DNA of 64,000 nt from Nothophaeocryptopus gaeumannii. Lineage: Eukaryota; Ascomycota; Dothideomycetes; Mycosphaerellales; Mycosphaerellaceae. A program made the translations under genes and the position numbers. Below, piece after piece: positions 9,936-20,096 of this stretch. How positions within the stretch are numbered: the stretch's first letter is position 1; each line of letters begins with the position of its first letter. Below the pieces are notes generated by a model, which ran no database searches, had not been told where the DNA came from, and was given only the letters and a program-made list of their open reading frames with translations. Where the stretch lies: positions 372,001 to 436,000 of the forward strand of contig JASISA010000040.1 in NCBI GenBank assembly GCA_031771865.1. Direction: 5' to 3'.

Positions 9936-11233
9936 ATGGCGGACACCGAGGGAGAGGTCATCATCGACGATGAGACCGGAGCCGATGAGGAGATGGGCGA
10001 GGTTGAGGGTGTCGAGACAGTGGTCGACGAGACTGCGCCGGGTGGACTAGAGGACATCGAGCCTTCTGTGCCAACCCGAACTACTTTCCTCGAGTATGCC
10101 CAACCGCCCGACAACACTAAGGATCGCGGGAGGAAAAGGCATCTAACATAATATGTGCGCGCAGCTATTTGCGATCACCCATTGTCGAGCTCCTCGTAGG
10201 CCAGGGCGACGAGCCTTCCACACTGTACGCTCACCAAGGCCTCCTCACGAGCTCGCCCTTCTTCGCCGAAGCCTGCGCCCAGTTCTCCGACCGTGCCGCT
10301 CGACGCCGTATTGAACTCCAGCAAGACGATGTGGAAGCGACTGCTTCGGTCCTTGAGTACCTCTATAAATCCGACTACTTCCCCGCGCTGCAGGGCAACA
10401 CCAATATGGAGTACGACCCCTCCGTCCCATCACCGGACAACGACGGTGTCGGTCTTCTTCGCCATGCCCGCGTCTACACGCTTGCCCAAAAGTTCGGCCT
10501 TCCGCAGCTCAGCGCACTCGCCCACAAGAAGATCCACCTCACACAATCCACCGCCAAGGGCGAGATCGCGTACGCGCGCTTCGTGTACAAGGAGACCAAC
10601 CCCGACGACGAGAGCATTCGCAAACCGGTCGCAGCCTTTTGGGCCACCAGATCCCACGTCCTGCGCCACGAGGCCGAGAACGAGTTCAAGAGGATGTGTC
10701 TCGAGTTCCCACAATTCGGTTATGATGTGCTCAGCTTGGTGCTCGACGCGCAGGAGAAGCGAAGTCAGAGACAAGAAGCTTCCAGCGCCGGTGGGCCGGG
10801 CAGGAAGAGGCAGAGGGTAAGCGAGCTACAAACGGCCGGAAGCGCAGCTGGCACATCAAAGCTCACGTACAATCCAGACCATTCTGTAAGCATTCAGCGA
10901 CGGCGATTTTGTAGAAGTGACCTTCCACACAGTGTAACTCTAGAGCGCAAGCCAGGTCCGCTCACAGCTGTACCATCTTTGGGTTCGAATGTACAATGGA
11001 ATGCCATATTGCTACAACGACCTCTTGTTCCAACTTCAATAGACCATGCGCGATGGCAACAACCGACGACACTTGCAGTGACGAGCCTGAGGATTAGACG
11101 TGGGGGTGTCTTCTTTACAACTAGGTCGATCGGAAGGTTTGAGGACAATGGCACCAACCCTCAGACTCCCACCAAATTTCGAGACTACTCTGTCCTCAAG
11201 AACAGGTATCCCGTTAGTTTCAGTCCTACTTAA
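9936..11233 (+). CDS. BTB/POZ domain protein
   Basis: Up to 408 residues from exon 1 (9936-10093) and exon 2 (10165-11233). The intron (10094-10164) has a GTATGC donor, CTAAC branch point and GCAG acceptor, and the join reads RTTFLDYLRSPIVELLVG. An acidic N-terminus (about 1-45) precedes the BTB fold (about 55-165: IVELLVG...LYAHQGLLTSSPFFAEAC...VEATASVLEYLYKSDYFP). Then comes an alpha-helical region (LPQLSALAHKKIHLT) and a basic segment GRKRQR. BTB domains dimerise and often bind Cullin-3; a specific role is not visible. Sequence after about 10815 looks non-coding, and GTAAGC donors at 10816 and 10886 suggest the true 3' end may be spliced differently. Confidence 0.75.
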
Positions 11234-11383
11234 CCAGTCGTATAGTACTCACGCTCCCTCCTCAACCGATATCCAAATTTATCAACAACATCGCAGCCAA
11301 CCGCCCTCGAAACCAACCCCACATATTCAAGCCTTCAGAAGCGATCCGATCTCCCATAGCGGATCCATCAAAAGAAGACCGAC

Positions 11384-12358
11384 ATGTCCGAAATTCACTC
11401 CTCAGCGCCAAAGAGGCCAGGTGGTGCGCAGATGCCGGCTTGGGTGGAAGGACCTCCCACCCCGCCGCCAGAGGAGATGCCGATTCGAGGCCCGCGTGGG
11501 CGTGCCTCGCAACCGCTATACGCTCCTTGTACCTTTCTCCCGGGCTCTAAGGAGTCTAGGCTGTCTGAGGAGTCTGAGGAGTCGAAAAAGTCGAAAGAGT
11601 CGGAGTCGGAGTCGAAGGAGTCCACGGAGCCTATGAGGTCCATGGAGTATATGGGTTTCATAATGGCCCCTCCTGGTCGCGCTGAAAAGATGCCAAGAGC
11701 TTATCCTCCAGGGGCAAGTACGACTCCATCGGTAGAGGAAAAGGAGAAGGAAGCTGGAGGTGATGCTGAGGTTGCAGAATTATTGGAAGGCTTGAAGGCG
11801 ACGGACGTATATCCCGAGGCCTTGCCTTCGAAAGCGATTACTGGAGCTGAGCCTGCGAGGGACACTTCCGGGGTCTCAAACGTCAACAAGTCGTCGAAGA
11901 ACTTATCAGCTGCTGTCGCTCAGAAGAGTGCTCTCAACCCAGCCGCCGCCGTCTTCGCCCTGCCTCCTTTCCAGCAGCAGCATCCAACCAACCCATTCGC
12001 CCCATCTTTCAACCTAGGAGCTCCTCCACAACAGAGGCCAAACCCATCCGCCACCTCATTCATCCCATTCCCTCTTCCCCAACAGATCCCATACCTAACG
12101 GCCCCCACCTTCTTCTTTCCACCACCACCACATCCCCCTCCCCCGCCCCAGCAGAGGCCTTCGAATCGCGGCTCCAAACCCACGAGCAGAGGTGGACGTG
12201 GAGCACGCCAAAACCGCGCCTTAGACTCCGCGCGACAGTCTGTTCCTCCTACTGCTGAGCAGCTCCAGAAAAATGCCGCGGACTACAACAATCGTCGCGC
12301 GGAACAAGCTGAGCTTGTTCCGTTCGAGCTGTTGAGTCAGAAGAGGCAGCAGAGGTAA
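11384..12358 (+). CDS. disordered Ser/Glu- and Pro/Gln-rich hypothetical protein
   Basis: 324 residues, intronless. Residues about 45-85 are a run of Ser-Lys-Glu repeats (SEESEESKKSKESESES). The middle holds an acidic helix (EEKEKEAGGDAEVAELLEGLKATDVYPEALPSK). Residues 190-265 are rich in Pro, Phe and Gln (FPPPPHPPPPPQQRP) and then an RGG-like patch (RGGRGARQNRA). The composition suggests an intrinsically disordered scaffold or RNA-associated protein, but no domain is recognised and function is unknown. Start at MSEIHSSAPKRP is the first ATG in a frame open to 12358. Only about 150 bases separate it from the BTB gene. Confidence 0.55.
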   Translation: MSEIHSSAPKRPGGAQMPAWVEGPPTPPPEEMPIRGPRGRASQPLYAPCTFLPGSKESRLSEESEESKKSKESESESKESTEPMRSMEYMGFIMAPPGRAEKMPRAYPPGASTTPSVEEKEKEAGGDAEVAELLEGLKATDVYPEALPSKAITGAEPARDTSGVSNVNKSSKNLSAAVAQKSALNPAAAVFALPPFQQQHPTNPFAPSFNLGAPPQQRPNPSATSFIPFPLPQQIPYLTAPTFFFPPPPHPPPPPQQRPSNRGSKPTSRGGRGARQNRALDSARQSVPPTAEQLQKNAADYNNRRAEQAELVPFELLSQKRQQR

Positions 12359-12819
12359 TGCGTCGGCAGAGGAAATATACGCTGTGTTGGGTAGGGAATT
12401 CATATCGGTGTTGGTTTGGTCTTCGATGTTGTGGAGGTGAAGTATAGTCTTGACATGGCTTTTCTCGATTGGGTTCGATTGGCATTCTTTTACGACTGAC
12501 GAAGCGGGATATAACCCAGTGTGGTTGAGCAGTCAGATACATCAAGGTAGCTCGCGGAGCAAGGTGTGCCTATCATCTTGTCATGCTGCGATGCTGGTGG
12601 AAAGTTGAGCGTCGGGTACACTTGATCCGAACTTCTGCTCCAAGGTTGAATAGCCATGAAACAAGGGGTTGAGTGCTTTGCCCTCACGAGCAATGAGACG
12701 CGCAGGCGTCATTGAGATGATCAAAGCAACCAAGGGCAATGTTTATACAGTTGTGAGTATGTATTACAGAATGGTAATAGAAGAAGATCCGAAATATCTC
12801 ATGTCCCCAATCACCATCA
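12359..12819. other. convergent 3' flanks
   Basis: Roughly 460 bases between the stops of two convergent genes. No coding or repeat feature recognised; expected to hold both 3' untranslated ends. Confidence 0.4.
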
Positions 12820-13737
12820 TCACCTCCGCCCATCACTCTCCCGCCCCAGATCCTCGAATTTCTTCCATCTCCATCTAGTCTGTCCAGGGTTCACAAGCTC
12901 ATTGTTGTTGCCAGTCCCGCCGCGCCCATAATTGACCTTGCCCTCACCAATGACGAAGCGAAGATACTCGGCGGTATTAGAGGGCGCAGAGAGAAGGACG
13001 CTGGCCTTGTAGCTCGCAAGGGGTAGCTCGATAACATTGATCCGAGTTCCCTTGGCACGGCCAACGATATCGGCAATCTCGGATACGCTTGTCGTGGTGC
13101 CAGCTATGTGGACCTGGTTTGGCATCTGAGTTGGATGTAAGAGCGATAGTTGTGCGACGCTTCTGCCAACGTTCGCTATTGATGTGCATGAGACGACCGT
13201 GTGTTTGCTACCCACGCACATGAGTCCATTCTGTGTGGCAATGCCAAGCCATGTCCCAAGGAACGTCTCTAGAAAGAAGCCGACAAAGACCTGGCAGATT
13301 TTGGTATTTGGAAGCGTGGCCCTCGCAACTTGGTTCAATTGCTTTGCCTGGTCCCAAGGTCGATGACGGAAATCAAGGACGTGGTGATCGATTCCGAATT
13401 CTGACGGGAAATAGAGTCTGATGTTGGCCATGGCCATGGCTCTTACTAGCTTGACGTGGAAGTCCAGATCAGAAGTTCCGACAGCGTTTACGACGATGTC
13501 GACATCGCCTAGACTCTCCTTGACGTTGTTGACGTTGAACTGTCGTTTCGAGACTTCGCGATTCGTTTGCCATCTTCGCAATTTGTCGATGTTGCGCGAG
13601 AAGACGATGATCTTGTTAAAGCGTTGCCGAACGATCGGTTGAAGGAAGGCTTCAACAATGAATGAGCCCAGCGTTCCAGTTGCTCCAAAAATAGCGACCG
13701 TGGGCCTGTAGCTGCTATTCGTGCTGCTGCTAGCCAT
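12820..13737 (-). CDS. NmrA-like / isoflavone-reductase-like NAD(P)-binding protein
   Basis: 305 residues from the ATG at 13737; the frame extends 20 codons upstream but MASSSTNSSYRPTVAIFGATGTLG is the natural start. The dinucleotide motif GATGTLG is at about residues 17-23. It is followed by VDIVVNAVGTSDLDFHVKLVRAMAMANIRLYFPSEFGIDHH, the usual layout of the atypical SDR group containing NmrA and phenylcoumaran benzylic ether/isoflavone reductase proteins (PSEFG motif). These either reduce small aromatic substrates or sense NADP redox state as regulators. Neighbours do not decide between these roles. No intron is evident and length fits the family. Confidence 0.85.
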   Translation of the reverse strand: MASSSTNSSYRPTVAIFGATGTLGSFIVEAFLQPIVRQRFNKIIVFSRNIDKLRRWQTNREVSKRQFNVNNVKESLGDVDIVVNAVGTSDLDFHVKLVRAMAMANIRLYFPSEFGIDHHVLDFRHRPWDQAKQLNQVARATLPNTKICQVFVGFFLETFLGTWLGIATQNGLMCVGSKHTVVSCTSIANVGRSVAQLSLLHPTQMPNQVHIAGTTTSVSEIADIVGRAKGTRINVIELPLASYKASVLLSAPSNTAEYLRFVIGEGKVNYGRGGTGNNNELVNPGQTRWRWKKFEDLGRESDGRR

Positions 13738-14620
13738 GTCTCTGCTACAGAAAGCATTCCTGCCGATCACTTGGAGGAGATATCGTCGGCTATTCAATCA
13801 GCATACCCTGCAACTGTTTGTCCGGAAGACCGTGCCTAATAGCCGCTCCTGGATCATGTTAGTGTTTATCATCTTGTCGCAATCTGTCGCAATGAAGGAT
13901 AAGACAGGAGGAGATATGTAAGTAGCGAACAGGTGTACTGCAGACAATTGACCTTCACATGCGCTTTACCCAATGCTGTTGAAGAACTTCCAGAGCGTAT
14001 GCATAGGTGGACTTCACTCCGTTGGAAGAAGCACATTACCGGCAATGCGGGTGTTGGTATCAGCATGACAGGACGAGATGGAGTCTCCGCACATGGGAGA
14101 TTTCATGGGAGGAGAAAAGGCTTCCGAAATCGCACAAGCAAACTTCACATGCCAATTCGCGTGCGGAGAAGCTAGGATGATGCTGGGTGCTTATCACGTG
14201 CTGCCTACGACTCGAGCCCTGCATTTGTTGTCTTCAGGTTTCGGCACTCAACTGCGCAGACGCGGATGTATATGCTTCTCGGCGGGGTGGTTCACGATGT
14301 CGCTCGCCTTGTTCCGTGCCTGCAACCTGTGTCGGAGCATGCTCCGACCGCGACGGGGAAAAGGAAGCCTGTCCAGATGACATCGCAGACCGGTCGCGGA
14401 CTGCACGCGTCCATTAGTGAGCGACAATAACGAGACGAATATACCGCATCGCATCGCATCGCATCGCGTTGATATTGGTGTTTGGAAGTTGTTGTTGGCT
14501 TGAGACGATACTAGTGATTACATCAATACAGATGAGAGCACCTCAGACCCGAAAAGGTACCCTCGGGGCAGCTCCTAATACTGATATTGTACATGCTGCC
14601 TCTGCTCTGCTCCCTGTTTC
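13738..14620. other. intergenic, 0.9 kb
   Basis: It lies upstream of the NmrA-like gene and downstream of the secreted protein gene. Small ORFs only. A CGCAT pentamer repeat is at 14445-14464. Confidence 0.4.
14445..14464. repeat. (CGCAT)4 microsatellite
   Basis: Four perfect tandem copies of CGCAT in intergenic DNA, seen directly. Confidence 0.9.
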
Positions 14621-15218
14621 CTAACAGTCTTTGGTTCCGTACATGCCCGTGTAGCATCTTATGAAGGTCTGGCACACCGCATCTTCACCGTCAGCTCCGG
14701 ACTTCGGGCACTCTTTCCGTCCTTCTGAAGACGATTCGTACACGCAGCGCCCCACTGCGATGTTGTTCCTGGCAGTGTCGATGAGATCGCCGTAAAAGAA
14801 GCCATTCTCAGGCAGTTTCTCATCTTTGAGCGCCTTATCACCGCAGTCGTCGCGTACGTCTGGTCCAAATCAGTTTCTGCTTCGACGTTGAGGGAGACTG
14901 GTGCTACTTACTTATTTGGTAGCTCTTAGGACACTTGGACCCTTCCAATCCGGTATCGATACCGCAAAAGCTCAACGACCGATTATCATCATTTCCAGGA
15001 CAGACTCCGCCGTTGTTCTTGGTGTTGATCGTGGGCCCATTCTCGGTGCAAATATCCGTTCCATCTGGGACAGCTTTGTAGTTGCAGTCAAGCTTCGACC
15101 CGGGCAGCGCAATTTCGTTCACTCCGGAATTATTGGTGCTCGCACAATTGCCAATGAAGAAGTCAGCCATGACGGAGCCTGCAGCCGCTGCGAAGATGAC
15201 TGCGAGTCTTGGCAACAT
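14621..15218 (-). CDS. secreted cysteine-rich protein (candidate effector)
   Basis: 181 residues from exon 1 (14912-15218) and exon 2 (14621-14859). The 51-bp intron (14860-14911) has a GTAAGT donor and GACCAG acceptor; the join (CPKSYQINVRDDCGDK) keeps a Cys-rich frame up to the stop. Residues 1-18 (MLPRLAVIFAAAAGSVMA) form a clear signal peptide. The mature protein has about a dozen Cys, for instance GNCAS, KLDCNY, DICTEN, GGVCPG, SFCGID, SKCPK, DDCGD, GRCVY, KECPK, AVCQT, IRCYT and a terminal KDC. No catalytic domain is seen. Small size, secretion and many cysteines match fungal apoplastic effector-like or cell-surface proteins; that role is inference. I do not recognise a named family. 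Confidence 0.75.
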
Positions 15219-16320
15219 GATGGTAGCCTTCTGGTCGTATCAAACGAATGTGGACGAATATACGAGCCAAACGGATTCGACTTTGGATGCTATCGCTATA
15301 AGAATCTTACCCAACCCGACTTCGGTGCCCAGCATCCGCGACTCCGAAATAAGTTGAGCATTCCATGAAAAACATCCATGACGGACGTTCGTACAGTAAC
15401 ACTCAAGCTCTCGGCATGTATTCATGGCGAGGTTTCTCCGCTGTGGCGGCAACCGTTCCTCCAGTCATCCCAAACCTCCTGAACAAATGCGTACTAGGCG
15501 CCCGGTATAAAGCGTCATCTACGGGGAGCAGTTGAAGCATCATGCTGGCCGCCCCTTATTTTGGAAGCAAATCCCTACATGCGGAAGCAGATGCCAAGAA
15601 GCAAGAATATCCCTGCTTCCGGTTCTTCCATCACGTCCGTGATCTGGCTCCATCACTACCATCATCATCACTAACACAGTACAAGTCGTCACAAAAGTTT
15701 CGAGAAAGAAGTGACCGCAATCACGCCAGAAATGATCCTAATATTGAAGTCGCTTACGTGTCGCAGGATTCCTAGCCAGCTCGAAAGGAGTGTGCCAGAG
15801 CCTTAGGCAGCAACAGTCAATCGGCTTCAAGGTCAGCATTATTGCAGAACAAGTCGAAAACAAGGGCTTTAATCCTGGACTCGCGGAAGATGATTTGCGA
15901 GCCTTTGGTCTATAAAGCATAGTATCCAGTTAAACATTCCAGCTGTTCACTCACGACGGCGCTGTTCCATATTTCCCTCCATGCTTCTGGCTTAATGGAT
16001 ACACATCCTGGAGCATCGCGAAACGACATCCGGAAAGACAGTTGTCATTCGAGAGACCGCCCTAGCGAGCTCTGAGTTGTGCCACAAACGATTCTCAGGG
16101 ATCGCCCTCGCTCGTTCCTGCCATATTTGGGCTGCCAAGAGGAGTTTGGATCCTGCCTCCGAGTTTGGCTTCGAACCAGACTGGATCATCCAAACGAGCG
16201 GTGCCTTCGCACATTCTCTGGTTCCTGACGACGACGCGCAGGCCGAAGAGACCTGCATAATATTGCACAAAGACTTCTATTATTATGACTGTCACCAGCT
16301 TGTAAGACAGACACCAAAAC
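15219..16320. other. intergenic, 1.1 kb
   Basis: Promoter side of the secreted protein gene, then AT-richer DNA. Short ORFs (such as 16077-16331 plus) are unsupported. No repeats seen. Confidence 0.4.
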
Positions 16321-16680
16321 CGGTGAGATAGGTAGTATGTGGAGCCGGTATAGCAGGTCTCTGTGCAGCTATGGGCATTCGAGGTCATGGTCCTCGAAAG
16401 CGCTCACGAGCTTTCGCCGATCGGAATTGGCAATCATGTCCCAACTAATGCGACTTCAGTCTTGCGACATTGCAGACGCACTGGAGAGTTCATTCATATG
16501 CCAGATGGTGAGGCGCAGGAGCACCGTGATCGCAAGATGACTGGGGCGCAGTTTGCCACTGATCAGTACGTTGATACGGGCCCGTTATTGGATCTGGACT
16601 TCGCGGGATGGTTGTATGTACATGGTGTAATTGAACATGTGAGTGTTGATCTATATGTGATAAAAGCTAGATACTAACGG
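16321..16680 (+). pseudogene. FAD-dependent monooxygenase remnant (salicylate-hydroxylase-like)
   Basis: Reading frame 1 from about 16327 gives VVCGAGIAGLCAAMGIR, the GxGxxG dinucleotide-binding start of class A flavin monooxygenases. The next expected strand (EVMVLESAHELSPIGIGNHVPTNATSVLR) is present but in another frame (from about 16380), so a small deletion has removed a few residues and shifted frame. Similarity fades after about 16560. There is no later GDAAH motif or C-terminal half nearby. It is therefore a 5' fragment of a decayed gene; no neighbouring gene suggests its pathway. Confidence 0.55.
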
Positions 16681-17059
16681 ACAACTAGACTCGCGCATTG
16701 ATGAGAGGAGCTGAGTTGTAGCTTGCTTGAGGGTTGATGGGAACGGATCGTGGTCACGCTCAGGAGAGGAAGCCAACCGATGTACATACTTGCTTCGTGC
16801 GATTGATATTGAAGATGTACCATCTATGTACTCCTTCGCTAGATGATGGCTACTTTTCCCCTCAAGTAACCCTAAGCCAACGTCTTGCTTGGCTTGGCAG
16901 GAATGGGCGCTCCCGGCGGTGTATGCAAAAGGAAGGTGGTAGAAACACCCACTTCACTTCTTCTTGCTCGCATACCCGTATTCCGTCCATCCCATCTCTA
17001 CACCATGCTACCCAAGGTCCGTTGTCCTATCAACATCAATCCAGTCAGTGCGATCCACA

Positions 17060-17857
17060 ATGCACATCCGCGAAGCTCGCCGGTCTGACATACCTGCCAT
17101 GGGAACCATCCAACTCGAAGCCAACAGGACCGACACGTTGTCAGGTTACTTTTGTCGAGAGACAGACAAGTATCCTCTGGACCACTGGCTGGGCTCAACA
17201 AGATTCGTCAAACAGAGATACGAGCAAGTCGGAGCCGTTCCGTTTGTCATCGAGACCGATGCGATAGATCATCCCGCTGGTCAACAGCACAAAGTACCGG
17301 AAACCGTTGGTTTCGCAATCTGGATTCGAGAGGGCAAGTCGGGAACAGCCAAGGCCTGGCAGCGAAAGTACAACTCATCTTGGCTCTCGATAATGAACCG
17401 CAAGCTCGTATCTCTGTAAGATCGATATTCTAAAACAATGGACCCACTTCGCTCTTACGACTATGGCCGCTTCCAACAATGCCTTCCCTACCTGAGCAGA
17501 CCTTTTGACCCAGAGATTTTTGCTGAAGCGTGGGAGCTGGATTTATTCTTCGTTCACCCAGCCTGGCAACGTAAAGGTCTTGGACGACAACTCATGCAAT
17601 GGGGCTTTGACCGAGCGACTGAAGAGCAAGTACCCTTGGTCGTAAAGGGCAGCTCTCTTGGAGGACTGGCGTACAAAGGCATGGGCTTTGAAGAGATCGG
17701 GGAGGTCGGTCTGAACAAAGTCTTCGACACCCTGAAGTTCGGCGGAATCGAGCCCGCTTTCTGGGTCTGGGAGCCGGAGGGTTGCAAGGGAATGTTCGCG
17801 GACCGAGCAAAGGAAGCATACAAGAAGACATACCCAGAGGAGGTTTCAAGTCCTTAA
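17060..17857 (+). CDS. GNAT-family N-acetyltransferase
   Basis: 237 residues from exon 1 (17060-17415) and exon 2 (17500-17857). The 84-bp intron (17416-17499) has GTAAGA and GAGCAG borders and the join reads NRKLVSLPFDPEIFAEAWELD. MHIREARRSDIPAM is a typical GNAT beta1-alpha1 start. The acetyl-CoA binding loop is LDLFFVHPAWQRKGLGRQLMQWG (Q/RxxGxG/A type: QRKGLG). The C-terminal strand is GSSLGGLAYKGMGFEEIGE. Such fungal GNATs acetylate unknown small molecules or amines. Total exon length is a multiple of three, which supports the intron. Substrate cannot be told from sequence. Confidence 0.82.
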
Positions 17858-18132
17858 CTACCTACCTGGCCTATCTAATATCGCCAAAATTCCCGCCGAC
17901 CCATTTACTTCAGATCATGGCCTTCCATCCATTCTGGCCAACCTACCAACCTACCTCACCACGGACCACGCTGTCTCTGGTTCCAATGCATCATATCATA
18001 GATAGTATCGCTCACCTTCTCCGGACCACACTCCACGAGCTGGCCCTCCGAAATGACCCCGAGCTAGGCCAAGGGCACCGAAAGATGATGGCGGAGCGCA
18101 GCCCAATGCATTACCTCTTAACGTAGTGCCAC

Positions 18133-18243
18133 TTAGTAGGGCGCTTCCTCGTGAGGCATATCTCCATACTGGCAGCGACCGTACTGGAGATCGCGATCAG
18201 TGATCGCGGGAAGCTTGCTGCCGTAAATGCCGTAGTTGTGCAT
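18133..18243 (-). CDS. small gene encoding a 36-residue Tyr/Gly-rich peptide
   Basis: ATG at 18243, stop at 18133. The peptide starts MHNYGIYGSKLPAI and has two similar QYG turns (LQYGRCQYGD), one Cys, no signal peptide and an acidic end (HEEAPY). Support comes from the upstream DNA: a TATAAAT box 140 bases before the ATG, then an A/C-rich, G-poor leader and the start context TCAAACATG, the layout of a well-expressed fungal gene. The leader contains no better ATG. I do not recognise the family. It could also be the first exon of a longer gene, but a TAA stop closes the frame. It converges on the GNAT gene. Confidence 0.45.
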   Translation of the reverse strand: MHNYGIYGSKLPAITDRDLQYGRCQYGDMPHEEAPY

Positions 18244-18382
18244 GTTTGAAGATTTAAAAGTGACTTTTGCTGGTGTGAGTCTCTGCTTGTCTTGGTGGTT
18301 GCTGTTGGTTGGTGGACGAAGCTTGGGTCTGCTTTGGTGTGCTTTCCGGGTTCTGTGTTTTCTGATGAGTGTAATTGGGGGG

Positions 18383-18389
18383 ATTTATA
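18383..18389 (-). promoter_or_regulatory. TATA box of the 36-residue gene
   Basis: TATAAAT on the minus strand, followed by a pyrimidine/A-C-rich leader leading to the ATG at 18243. Placement is typical of strong core promoters with a 5' leader of roughly 100 bases. Confidence 0.5.
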
Positions 18390-20096
18390 CCGCAGTTGTG
18401 TGCAATCCGCTGATCGTTGTGAACAGTGTTATGGCGAATAGTCTCGCACGCCTCCATGGCAGCGAGAAAGCTCGCCGCTGATGCTGAACAGTCGTCGTGT
18501 ACGCTTTGTGTATGCACTGCGCTCATGATATGAGCACTTAAATTTACCATATCAGGCCGATCTGGGCGTTCAAGCTGCAGCAGCTCTTTCGAAGCACTCT
18601 GTTCAATTCTGTCAGCTCTAGCTCATCCTCTCAAATGCGCCTTACCCCTTTTCTCCAGTTCATACAGGTGCCCTCCCTGTAATTGGAGGACATGCCGCCA
18701 ATTCCAGCTCTCCATCCCACCCAAAATAAACCTTCTCTTGACCAAACAACAAGCCAGCATAGTTTCCTTTCCAGTCCTCCGGCACCATCTCCAACGCAAC
18801 GACGGTAAACTCGGTCTGCACATGCGTCTTCGATGCCTACGCCCTTGCCAAACTCATGGTGTCACCAGACGTGATATCCTCCTCTTCTCTCAATCAGCGG
18901 ATCGGCTAGGGAAATGGTGCTGCAGATGAGTATGCATACGGACGCTCATAAGTCGGAGAGCCTTCATAGACGATTGCCTAACGAACATGTGACCCCAGAC
19001 TCGAACTCTATGTCTGTCGACGTGGAGATCTTTTGTCGACAACTTGACGCTTCCATTGATGTAGGTCGAATCTCCATCATTGACGGATCTCATGTGAAGA
19101 ACGTAGAACGCGCGTTGAGCTCGACTTCGACAAGGACAAGGAGATCAAGAATTGACTCGAAGTCCGTTGTCAGCATGTCGGTGGTCTGTGTGAGGGGTCC
19201 CTATGCAACTGCGCCAAACAAGTTGTTCACTGCGATGTGAATTGTCATTGTGACAAATTGTGCCCACGACGCTTTCCATATTGCCGGTGCAAAGCTGGAG
19301 CGGCTGCGTGTACAAGAACTGGATACCTATGTATCATATCGGGAGGAGAGCGAGACGAGAAGCTCTGCGAATGCTCTTAGTCCTGCGGCAACTGCGATAT
19401 CTCGAAGGGTTTATGGGCCGAAGTCTAGACAGGAGTTAAGTGAAGGAAAGGTACTAAGGCATATGCTCCCAGTGAGGAGCGCTTGCGTGAGATGAGAACA
19501 GTAACTATCTCGGCACATGCATTACTAGGTAAGGTACATCTGCCATTTCGAAGACATGTCCTTGATACTGACTATATGATATGAAATGAAGCTGAGTGAA
19601 TATCGGAAAGTGATGAAGCATAACCACTAACTTTTCTCCTACGCTGCCAAGAACTCCAAGCGTCCAAGCGTCTGGAACCGCATCTGGTCCATCAATCGAC
19701 TTGAGCGCTAGGGGAGAGTTGTGACTACGAGTTGTGACTTCATCCCTTATATTCCTTGTACTAAAGTCAAATTGTGACCCGGGAAGAAGCAGTAGATGGG
19801 GGGATAAGAACGGTCAATTTGCACACTCTTGCCGAGACCTTGGTGAGACAACCTTTTGACCTATCATTCATGAAACCTATCTTCTGAAGCCCGGGAGAGC
19901 TTTGCCAAGCCGGCCATGATACCTGATTGTGAAAGGTCATGATTGCGGTAGTCAAAACCGTCACTAAGCACAGCGCGATCAGCATTGATTCAGGTAGCGA
20001 CAATGTACGTAGTGCCAATACGGGTACGGTGTGCGTGCGAGTACGAGAAACAAAAAGAGCAGGGACGATATGTGCTCTGGAGCAAGTAACTTATAC
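18390..20096. other. 1.7-kb gene-poor stretch
   Basis: Small ORFs on both strands (for example 18914-19240 plus, 108 codons) show no domain or splice structure. The right end contains the 3' flank of MPH1. No repeats or RNA genes recognised. Confidence 0.4.

Noticed and set aside
10975..11000. GGTTCGAAT-like T-loop matches (also near 52250)
   Set aside because: No cloverleaf could be formed around them, so not tRNA genes.
18914..19240. 108-codon plus ORF
   Set aside because: No recognisable domain or coding bias.
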